This document shows positions 42,199-50,356 of a DNA stretch of 50,356 nucleotides, piece after piece. Below the pieces are notes generated by a model that was given only the letters and a program-made list of their open reading frames with translations, was not told where the DNA came from and made no database searches. Origin of the DNA: Gemmatimonadota bacterium (GTDB lineage: Bacteria > Gemmatimonadota > Gemmatimonadetes > Gemmatimonadales > GWC2-71-9). The position numbers were made by a program, and so were the translations under genes. The stretch covers positions 2,997,687 through 3,048,042 of the forward strand of contig CP070666.1 of NCBI GenBank assembly GCA_020351775.1. The letters are read 5' to 3'. Within the stretch, counting starts at the first letter, position 1. The number at the start of each line of letters is the position of its first letter.

Positions 42199-42270
42199 AA
42201 CCTCTCGATTCCCACCCCCCAACCACACCATCACTCGCACGCCGCCCGTCCGGGCCGCGGTGGTACTTCC

Positions 42271-42873
42271 CTAACGGACCCAGACCGCGCCAATCGAAAC
42301 CCCATTCACATCACCCAGGCCGACGCTGATCCTGGCATCGAGCACCCGGCTCAGCCGGAAATCCGCACCCAGGCCAAAGGCAAACAGCACTTCCGTGCCG
42401 TCGTTGAATGCGAGGAACACGGTCGGCTGTATGTAGGGGACTATGCTCACCTCGGAGTCCTCAAGCTGGAAGCTCCGTCCCAAAGTGAGTCCCCCTGGAA
42501 GGAGCAGCCCCGAATTGTCCTCCACCAGTTGGGCGCCGACGCCGAGCACCGCGGCACCGTCGACAGGGAAATCGTCAGAGTGAGTAATCACTCTGTGTCT
42601 CGCATGCACTCCAACGAGTATCTGCGTGTCGGCCTCGCTGCCGGGACTGAAGAAGCCGCCCCGCAGTCCGATGTCGAGCCTGCCGCTACCGAACCCGTAG
42701 AACCCCTCGAACGCCGTTCCGGGGTCGGGGAACGAGATGGCAGCACCCAACTCGTGGCGGTCGAACGCCCTGTAGGGGGCCCAGAACATGGGCATGCCTG
42801 TCTCCTGGCCCGAAACCGGTCCGGCTGCCAGCAACAGTGCGGCGGTCGCTAGAATCCCGCTACGGTTACTCAT
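42271..42873 (-). CDS. Exported beta-barrel-like protein coupled to atpC
   Basis: 200 residues from the ATG at 42873 (GGAGAGG at -10), with a signal peptide (SGILATAALLLAAGPVSGQE). The mature part is glycine-rich with alternating strands (FYGFGSGRLDIGLRGGFF, DARISVGLGDVNGVSIGAVWVR), like a small porin or barrel. I recognise no family. The start overlaps the end of atpC by 8 bases, so it is translated from the ATP synthase message. Unusual for an envelope protein; no link to ATP synthase function is known. Confidence 0.7.
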   Translation of the reverse strand: MSNRSGILATAALLLAAGPVSGQETGMPMFWAPYRAFDRHELGAAISFPDPGTAFEGFYGFGSGRLDIGLRGGFFSPGSEADTQILVGVHARHRVITHSDDFPVDGAAVLGVGAQLVEDNSGLLLPGGLTLGRSFQLEDSEVSIVPYIQPTVFLAFNDGTEVLFAFGLGADFRLSRVLDARISVGLGDVNGVSIGAVWVR

Positions 42874-43122
42874 TGCCCTCTCCGCCTGCATGCTCGGCAA
42901 CAACGTTCACTGTGTCGTCCAGGATCTGGAGGAACCCGCCCCTCACGTGGAATTCACGAGTGGAATCATCTTGGCGCACGGTCAGTGTCCCATCTCCCAG
43001 TAGCGTCATGAACGGTGCGTGGCGGGGCAGTATGCCGACCATGCCATCGTAGGCCGGTGCCACAACCGAGGTCGCCTCCCCGTCGAACACCGATCTCTCT
43101 GGCGATATGATGGTTACCCGCA

Positions 43123-43123
<1 letters not shown>
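42866..43123 (-). CDS. atpC: ATP synthase epsilon subunit, short form
   Basis: 85 residues from the ATG at 43123 (TGATG overlap with the atpD stop). The whole protein is the N-terminal beta-sandwich: VTIISPERSVFDGEATSVVAPAYDGMVGILPRHAPF and a strand-rich end (VRGGFLQILDDTVNVVAEHA). The C-terminal two-helix domain, about 45-50 residues in typical 130-140-residue subunits, is absent, and the frame ends cleanly. Similar short forms exist in Bacteroidota and Chlorobi. It binds gamma and the c-ring; without the helices it cannot give the epsilon-type inhibition. Confidence 0.92.
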
Positions 43124-45460
<2,337 letters not shown>

Positions 45461-45470
45461 TGCGTCGCGC

Positions 45471-47006
45471 CTACTGGATCGCCTTGAATGCCGTGATCGC
45501 CTGACGCAGCCGTTCCGTCAGATCGTCATCCAGGATCTTCTTGGCATTGATTTCCTGCATCAGATCCGCGTGGTTGGACCCTAAGAAGTCGTGGAAGTCC
45601 AGTTCCCACTGCCGAATGTTCTCTACCTCAACGTCATCCAAGTAGCCATTGGTCACCACGAAGATGATCGCGATCTGGTTCTCTACCGGCATCGGAGTAT
45701 ACTGTGGCTGCTTGAGCACTTCGACAATGCGGGCGCCTCTGGCCAACTGCCGCTGTGTGGCATCGTCCAGATCAGAGCCGAACTGCGCAAACGCCTCAAG
45801 TTCGCGATACTGCGCGTACTCCAATCGCAGCCTGCCGGCGACTTGCTTCATGGCCTTGATCTGAGCGTTACCACCCACGCGCGAAACCGATATCCCGGGG
45901 TTGATTGCCGGACGGACATTCGAGTAGAACAGGTCCGTCTCCAAGAAGATCTGACCGTCGGTAATCGAGATCACGTTGGTGGGGATGTACGCCGATACGT
46001 CGCCTGCCTGGGTCTCGATGACCGGCAGCGCCGTCAATGAGCCACCACCCTCGGCGTCCGCCATCTTCGCCGCTCGCTCCAGCAAACGGGAGTGAAGGTA
46101 GAACACGTCTCCAGGATATGCCTCGCGGCCCGGCGGACGCCGCAACGTGAGCGACATCTGCCGATAGGCCTGGGCGTGTTTGGAGAGGTCGTCATAGATG
46201 CAGACCGTGGCCTCGTTGTGACCGTACATGAAGTGCTCGGCCATGGCGGCACCCGAATACGGAGCGATGAACTGCATCGGTGCGGGGTCCGAGGCGCTGG
46301 CTACGACCACGGTGCAATACTCCATGGCGCCGCGCTCCTTCAGCCGCTCAACCACAGATGCCACCGTCGACTTCTTCTGACCGATGGCGATGTAGATGCA
46401 GATTACTCCCTGCCCCTTCTGATTGATGATCGTGTCGACTGCAATTGCCGTCTTGCCGGTCCCACGATCGCCGATGATCAACTCCCGCTGACCGCGGCCG
46501 ATCGGGATCATGGAATCGATCGCCTTGATACCGGTTTGAAGCGGCTCCTTGACGGGTTGGCGCACCACGATGCCCGGCGCTTTGAATTCGACCTTTCGGT
46601 GTCCATCCGGTGTGATCGGCCCGAGTCCATCGACCGGATTGCCCAACGGGTCCACCACACGCCCCACGACCCCGCGACCCACTGGCACCTCCAGCACGCG
46701 AGCCGTGCGGCGCACCTCATCGCCTTCTCGCAAATGCAGGAAGTCCCCCAGAATCACTGCGCCCAGATTGTCCTCCTCCAGGTTGAGCGCCAGGCCGGTA
46801 ACCGTCTGGCCGGTCTCGGAGGAGCTGAATTCCAACATCTCTCCGGACATCGCCGAGCCGAGTCCGTAGACACGAGCGATGCCGTCCTTCACCTCGAGGA
46901 CCGTCCCCACCTCCTGGGTGTCCAGCGGTTGAATGTCAGCGGCTTCGATTTCCCTCAGGAGAACGTCCTTTAGCTCTCCCGGCCGGAGTATGCTATCAGT
47001 AGCCAT
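45471..47006 (-). CDS. atpA: ATP synthase alpha subunit
   Basis: Non-catalytic nucleotide-binding subunit of F1, 511 residues. Walker A GDRGTGKT (179-186), [34 protein letters not shown] text, and the conserved [17 protein letters not shown] are all present. First gene of this atp cluster; atpB, atpE, atpF and atpH are not next to it. Its start region overlaps a possible seven-codon leader reading frame and has a CRP-like palindrome 65 bases upstream. Confidence 0.98.
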   Translation of the reverse strand: MATDSILRPGELKDVLLREIEAADIQPLDTQEVGTVLEVKDGIARVYGLGSAMSGEMLEFSSSETGQTVTGLALNLEEDNLGAVILGDFLHLREGDEVRRTARVLEVPVGRGVVGRVVDPLGNPVDGLGPITPDGHRKVEFKAPGIVVRQPVKEPLQTGIKAIDSMIPIGRGQRELIIGDRGTGKTAIAVDTIINQKGQGVICIYIAIGQKKSTVASVVERLKERGAMEYCTVVVASASDPAPMQFIAPYSGAAMAEHFMYGHNEATVCIYDDLSKHAQAYRQMSLTLRRPPGREAYPGDVFYLHSRLLERAAKMADAEGGGSLTALPVIETQAGDVSAYIPTNVISITDGQIFLETDLFYSNVRPAINPGISVSRVGGNAQIKAMKQVAGRLRLEYAQYRELEAFAQFGSDLDDATQRQLARGARIVEVLKQPQYTPMPVENQIAIIFVVTNGYLDDVEVENIRQWELDFHDFLGSNHADLMQEINAKKILDDDLTERLRQAITAFKAIQ

Positions 47007-47019
47007 AGACTGTATTCAT
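46996..47019 (-). other. Possible seven-codon leader reading frame at the atpA start
   Basis: On the minus strand ATG (47019-47017) begins MNTVYGY and stops with TGA (46998-46996), 8 bases inside atpA. AAAGGA lies just before it, whereas atpA itself has no close ribosome site. It could feed ribosomes to atpA by coupling. Could equally be chance. Confidence 0.35.
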
Positions 47020-47070
47020 CAATCCTTTCGCGCACGGTCCGAACACGCGCATGGAAGTCCGACAAAAGAT

Positions 47071-47086
47071 CGTGAAAAATATCACA
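47071..47086 (-). promoter_or_regulatory. CRP/FNR-family-like binding site upstream of atpA
   Basis: Minus strand TGTGA, six bases, TCACG; this matches the CRP core TGTGA-N6-TCACA at nine of ten positions. It lies about 65 bases upstream of the atpA ATG, in a location suited to activation or repression. No regulator of this family is encoded in the window. Confidence 0.4.
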
Positions 47087-47136
47087 ACGCCACCCGCCGT
47101 GCCCACCCCCCATTCCGCGGCTCCTCCACCCGGCGG

Positions 47137-47163
47137 ACCCCGCCCCCCAAACCAGGGCGGGGT
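47137..47163 (-). terminator. GC-rich hairpin after the AraC-type gene
   Basis: Arms ACCCCGCCC (47137-47145) and GGGCGGGGT (47155-47163), perfect 9 bp with a 9-base loop, 59 bases after the regulator stop. No T-run follows, so it may be a pause site or a rho-assisted terminator rather than an intrinsic one. Confidence 0.4.
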
Positions 47164-47221
47164 TCGATAGCACCCACAGCATTGATTCCGTTTGAGTTTC
47201 GCGCCCGCGGCGCCCGCGCGA

Positions 47222-48004
47222 CTAGAGTCGTGATCTCATCCTTCCCGCGAGAAATCGCCTGAGAACCCCCTGGGGACCGAGCTGCGCCAGCTCACTGGGG
47301 GTGACCCCGGCGACGCGGCGAGCGCTGGCTGCCAAGTGCGAGGCGGAAGAGAAGCGCAGGATGTTGGCCGCCGTTGAGACGTCGTACCCCGGATTGCTCA
47401 AGAGGTCCGCTGCCCAGGTGGTCCGCACCAGGTCTATCACCCGCTTCAGGTTGGGCGCTCCACCCGCCGCAAACTCGCGCGACAGATGCTCACGCGTGAC
47501 CCTCATCGCGGCAGCGATATCACTGGTACGTGTGGGGCTCCCCACCCTCTTCAGCACCGCATCCCACGCCTGCAACTGGAGCGGTTCCGAGAGTCGCAGC
47601 AGTCTGGTCGCATCGCCCAACATCTGCCTGCGAATGCGACTGGCACCTCGTGCAGCGATCAAATCGGAGGCGACGGTGTCATCCACCCCTTGCACCAGAA
47701 CCGCCCTGAATCCCACCGCGCGGCACCTGGCCAGGAGCAGCCCGTCACCCGGTCGGAAGCTGCTAAGGGCAAAGAGTGGAATGCCGGGATACGAATCAAC
47801 CAGTTCCACAGCCAGATCCGTCCCGGTGGTGGACACGTCCACGACGACGGCGTCGACCAATTCTCGGTGATACAGTGAATGAAGATGCTCGGGAGACCGA
47901 CATGCCAGAATCCTGATGCCATGTCGTGACAATCCGCGCCTCAAGTGGGTTCGTACTCGGCTGTCTCGGTGGAGTAGGGGAACAACGGCGGTGTTGTACT
48001 TCAC
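47222..48004 (-). CDS. AraC-type regulator with degenerate receiver-like N-terminal domain
   Basis: 260 residues from the GTG at 48004, which overlaps the Nudix stop (GTGA). The C-terminal 100 residues have the two AraC helix-turn-helices (DIAAAMRVTREHLSREFAAG, 162-181; VSTAANILRFSSASHLAASARRVAG, 209-233). The N-terminal 115 resemble a response-regulator receiver fold: Asp56 in DAVVVDVSTTG aligns with the phospho-acceptor, but the acidic pair at the end of strand 1 is lost (VVPLLHRDSR), and the conserved lysine is Gln105 (VLVQGVD). So it probably does not respond to phosphorylation. DNA targets unknown. Confidence 0.75.
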   Translation of the reverse strand: MKYNTAVVPLLHRDSRVRTHLRRGLSRHGIRILACRSPEHLHSLYHRELVDAVVVDVSTTGTDLAVELVDSYPGIPLFALSSFRPGDGLLLARCRAVGFRAVLVQGVDDTVASDLIAARGASRIRRQMLGDATRLLRLSEPLQLQAWDAVLKRVGSPTRTSDIAAAMRVTREHLSREFAAGGAPNLKRVIDLVRTTWAADLLSNPGYDVSTAANILRFSSASHLAASARRVAGVTPSELAQLGPQGVLRRFLAGRMRSRL

Positions 48005-48462
48005 GGCTCCAGATCTAGATGCCCGCAGCGGCGTGAAACCGCGACACCCGCCTTTTGCAGGATCCCGCGCGCGTTCGCGTATGAGATCGTCGCCACCGCA
48101 TCGGGATAAGAGTACCAGCAGCACTCCGAGATACCCTCATCGGCCTGCGGAGAGGGCGAGCCTTCGGGAGATTCGAATAGAAAGAAGTGGCAGTACTTGT
48201 GGATCAACTTGCCGCGGAACCGGAAATACCAGTCGATGATCCCGAGCGGCTCGTGGAGCACCACGTCGTTGAGGGCGGTCTCCTCGACCACTTCCCGAAG
48301 AGCCGCGTCCTCTGGCGCTTCGCCGGTGATCAGATGACCCTTGGGGAAACCCCAGTTCTTGTAGCCATCCTTGATCAGCAGGAACCTGGGCCCGTCCGGC
48401 GTGCACCGATAGATCACACCCCCTGCGCTAGTCTCCTGCTTGGCCTTGCCCTTTCTCCCCAC
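48001..48462 (-). CDS. Nudix hydrolase
   Basis: 153 residues. The Nudix box is GHLITGE then seven residues and REVVEETAL (42-64), giving Glu48, Arg56, Glu57, Glu60 and Glu61, with Ala in place of the usual final Gly. SAGGVIYR and WGFPKGHL are typical of the Ap4A/dinucleoside-polyphosphate branch, which is the likely activity but cannot be confirmed. The GTG start overlaps the mlaD stop by one base (TAGTG), and its own stop overlaps the AraC-type gene. Co-translation with an Mla operon is unusual. Confidence 0.9.
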   Translation of the reverse strand: MGRKGKAKQETSAGGVIYRCTPDGPRFLLIKDGYKNWGFPKGHLITGEAPEDAALREVVEETALNDVVLHEPLGIIDWYFRFRGKLIHKYCHFFLFESPEGSPSPQADEGISECCWYSYPDAVATISYANARGILQKAGVAVSRRCGHLDLEP

Positions 48463-49469
48463 TAGAAGACCGAGAACTTGAAGTACTTCCTCGGATTCGC
48501 CTTGATGTCGGCAAGAAGCGCACGCAGCTCGGCCACCGTCGAGGCGGCTTCATTGTACAGCGTCGAATCACCCACGAGCAGGCCCAACGTTCCGGTCATG
48601 TTTTGCATTCGAGTCATTACCGAATCCGCACCCACCAGCACACTCACGAAACTCGCCTGATTCTCTTCCGCCAGCTGGACCAGTGTCAGGAAGCTGCCAA
48701 CTGCATCGCGCACATGCTGAGTTGCGCCCTGAACACTGGCAAAGATCGAGTCCAGCTCGCCACCGGCCGTGGCGGAATCGAGCCGGGCCATGGCTCGTTC
48801 CAGACTGAGTACCGCCGCAGTCACCACGTCGGAGCCCTGCTTTATGTTGCTGCTGACCTCGCCAAACACGACCGTCTGCTGCTCCGTGAATCGGGTCAGC
48901 GTGTCCGCCATCTGGCCGAAATCGCGAATGGAGCGCTGCATGTCCTGAACTGTCTGGGAATCGAACGCCGTCTGAATCCGTGACGACACCGTCGCAATAT
49001 CCGTGGCGATGCGGGCTCCCTGTGCGGTCAACTGGCCAATGTCGGGCAAGGTTGCGCCCGGCCACACGTCGCCGCCCGCCTCCAGAGCATCGAACAATTC
49101 CCGCCGCACGATGGGATCGTCTGGTGGGTTGTTGAGATCGATGATCTGGGCCTGCCACTCACCGAACAGCGAAGCGGACGCTGCTATTACAGCCGGTCGC
49201 TCCGGCACCGGCGCCCCTTCGTAAATCTGGAGGTCGGTCTCCACCCACTCGCTTTCGGCAATGCGGATCTGCCGCACCCGCCCCACCCGCACACCCCGCA
49301 GCACCACCGGACTCCCTGCACCCAGGCCACCCACTGTACGAAACCGCACGGACTGGAAGAAGCCTCCGCTGCGCAACTGGGTCTGTGAGAGCCAGAACGC
49401 TCCCGCGACCACGATGGCCAAGGCAATCAAAATGGTGAACCCTACGATCAGTTCGTCGCGTCGCTTCAT
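48462..49469 (-). CDS. mlaD: MlaD-type MCE-domain lipid-transport protein
   Basis: Periplasmic substrate-binding part of the Mla/MCE phospholipid transporter, 335 residues. An N-terminal membrane anchor (ELIVGFTILIALAIVVAGAFWLS, 6-28), then the MCE domain (about 38-115: VRFRTVGGLGAGSPVVLRGVRVGRVRQI), then a long helical tail (about 130-335), which in MCE proteins forms a tunnel or needle. Starts inside the end of mlaF (ATGA) and precedes the Nudix gene. Longer than E. coli MlaD (183), closer to the elongated family members. Confidence 0.92.
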   Translation of the reverse strand: MKRRDELIVGFTILIALAIVVAGAFWLSQTQLRSGGFFQSVRFRTVGGLGAGSPVVLRGVRVGRVRQIRIAESEWVETDLQIYEGAPVPERPAVIAASASLFGEWQAQIIDLNNPPDDPIVRRELFDALEAGGDVWPGATLPDIGQLTAQGARIATDIATVSSRIQTAFDSQTVQDMQRSIRDFGQMADTLTRFTEQQTVVFGEVSSNIKQGSDVVTAAVLSLERAMARLDSATAGGELDSIFASVQGATQHVRDAVGSFLTLVQLAEENQASFVSVLVGADSVMTRMQNMTGTLGLLVGDSTLYNEAASTVAELRALLADIKANPRKYFKFSVF

Positions 49470-50233
49470 GATACCGCCTGCGTGTTCAGGCCCCCGGCGT
49501 CCTCCGCACCTTCGGGCCTGCCTTCAATGAACTGCCGCACGATGGGATCGTGCGTACGTTGAATCTGCTCGACAGTGCCGACCTGCCTGATCGCCCCTTT
49601 ATACAGCATCGCGATCCGGTCGCCCACTGTGTATGCGCTGTTCATGTCATGAGTGACCACCAACCCAGTCACTCCCAACTTCTCACGGGCCCGCACCATC
49701 AACCGGTCGATCACGGCAGATGTCACGGGATCGAGGCCGGACGTCGGCTCGTCGTAGAGCAGGTATTGCGGCTTCAGGGCAATTGCCCTGGCGATCCCGA
49801 TCCTCTTGCGCATGCCGCCGGACAGTTCGATCGGGTACCGATCCTCGCTCCCCTCCATGTCAACCAAAGCCAGGGACTCGCGGATCCGTTCATCGATCTC
49901 CCGCTGCGGCACCTGCTGGCGCTTCAGTCCCAAGGTGATGTTCTCCCGGACGGTCAGCGAGTCGAACAGTGCCGCGAACTGGAACACGAAGCCGATCGTC
50001 GAGCGTAGGGCCACGAGCCCCTTGCGATCCAGCTCGTGCACCAGCTGTCCGTCTACACTCACGGTTCCATAGTCCGGGTCGAGCAGCCCGACTATGTGTT
50101 TCAGTGCAACACTCTTGCCAGTGCCCGAATACCCGATCACGACGGTGGTTTGGCCATCGGGCACCTCGAGCGAGAAGCCCTGAAGCACCTTCTTGGGACC
50201 GAATGACTTGTATACGTCATTGAAGATGATCAT
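49466..50233 (-). CDS. mlaF: MlaF-type ABC ATPase
   Basis: ATPase of the phospholipid transporter, 255 residues from the ATG at 50233 (GGGAAAG just before). Walker A GYSGTGKS (34-41), signature LSGGMRKR, Walker B and D-loop YLLYDEPTSGLDPVTS. VVTHDMNSAYTVGDRIAML and a C-terminal regulatory helix are typical of MlaF. Upstream lies the end of mlaE, 22 bases before the start. Transports phospholipids between the membranes to maintain asymmetry. Confidence 0.94.
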   Translation of the reverse strand: MIIFNDVYKSFGPKKVLQGFSLEVPDGQTTVVIGYSGTGKSVALKHIVGLLDPDYGTVSVDGQLVHELDRKGLVALRSTIGFVFQFAALFDSLTVRENITLGLKRQQVPQREIDERIRESLALVDMEGSEDRYPIELSGGMRKRIGIARAIALKPQYLLYDEPTSGLDPVTSAVIDRLMVRAREKLGVTGLVVTHDMNSAYTVGDRIAMLYKGAIRQVGTVEQIQRTHDPIVRQFIEGRPEGAEDAGGLNTQAVS

Positions 50234-50255
50234 GGCTTTCCCACTGGCAGCCAAA

Positions 50256-50356
50256 TCACAGCAGTACCACAGCCCAAAACGCGTCGAGTACCAGGATCGC
50301 CTGCGCCCCGAGCACGACCGCCCGCATCGTAGTGTTTCCGACCCCCTCGGCTCCCC
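50256..50356 (-). CDS. mlaE: MlaE-family permease, C-terminal fragment (cut by window edge)
   Basis: Only the last 32 codons are inside the window. They read GAEGVGNTTMRAVVLGAQAI and then a hydrophobic helix ending WAVVLL with a TGA at 50258-50256. GxxGVGxxTxxAVV is the conserved end of MlaE permeases, and its location before mlaF supports the call. The gene continues beyond the right edge. Confidence 0.85.
   Translation of the reverse strand, partial: GAEGVGNTTMRAVVLGAQAILVLDAFWAVVLL

Noticed and set aside
46092..46973. A 293-codon open frame on the plus strand
   Set aside because: Antisense to atpA; composition is a mirror of the real gene.
47095..47150. C-rich stretch as a second G-quadruplex
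   Set aside because: The gap between run groups is about 17 bases, too long for the canonical motif.
47155..47170. GGTTCGA resembling a tRNA T-arm
   Set aside because: No acceptor, D or anticodon stems can be formed around it.

Overview
This is a gene-dense window of about 60% GC from a diderm bacterium. Outer-membrane functions are present (a Kdo transferase, a phospholipid-transport Mla/MCE system, beta-barrel proteins and lipoproteins), GTG and TTG starts are frequent, and there are PorV-like and DUF3108 proteins plus a zinc-ribbon/PspA-like/RemA-like cluster. I infer Gemmatimonadota or a near relative; no rRNA is present to confirm this. I saw no tRNA, rRNA, insertion sequence, prophage or CRISPR array. 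No gap between genes exceeds 300 bases. The gaps of 190-270 bases (11552-11746, 13005-13270, 28860-29119, 36157-36420, 37348-37567, 42028-42270, 47007-47221) hold promoters, hairpins or nothing recognisable. Both ends cut a gene: glycine dehydrogenase gcvP on the left and mlaE on the right.

Left part (1-10.4 kb, + strand): gcvP is followed by a lipoate-ligase/octanoyltransferase-family protein, a complete peptide ABC importer (binding protein, two permeases, two ATPases, with overlapping or adjacent genes) and a sodium/solute symporter. A minus-strand operon then runs from a 54-residue FmdB zinc ribbon through a PspA-like coiled-coil protein to a RemA-like protein (11.55-10.43 kb), reading tail-to-tail into the symporter.

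Middle part (11.7-28.9 kb): a lipoprotein, an unknown protein, a glycosyltransferase coupled to a DUF3108 protein, and a small membrane protein precede thiO and then a lipoate/pyruvate dehydrogenase block: lipA, E1 alpha, E1 beta, E2, E3, a small membrane protein and lipB. lipA/lipB make the cofactor that E2 (and GcvH, partner of gcvP) carry. A 10-bp-arm palindrome sits in front of lipA. On the minus strand lies a proteolysis block: a secreted M30-like metalloprotease lipoprotein, a PorV-like barrel, a PF10023-type aminopeptidase and an M20 dipeptidase. Its products could be taken up by the peptide importer.

Right part (29.1-50.4 kb): dnaE-accA-ricT-metG are tightly packed. They are followed by an M23 peptidase with a long structured leader, a lipoprotein, a DsbA-like protein, a convergent CPBP protease, and waaA divergent from it. 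The minus strand then carries, in transcription order, mlaE-mlaF-mlaD, a Nudix hydrolase, a pseudo-receiver/AraC regulator, atpA-atpG-atpD-atpC (without the F0 and delta genes) and two beta-barrel proteins.

Most of the window is core metabolism. The least ordinary points are the FmdB/PspA/RemA-like operon, the lipA operator-like palindrome, the two octanoyltransferase-type enzymes, the pseudo-receiver AraC protein coupled to a Nudix gene, the very short epsilon subunit, and structured leaders before dnaE, the M23 gene and an outer-membrane protein gene.
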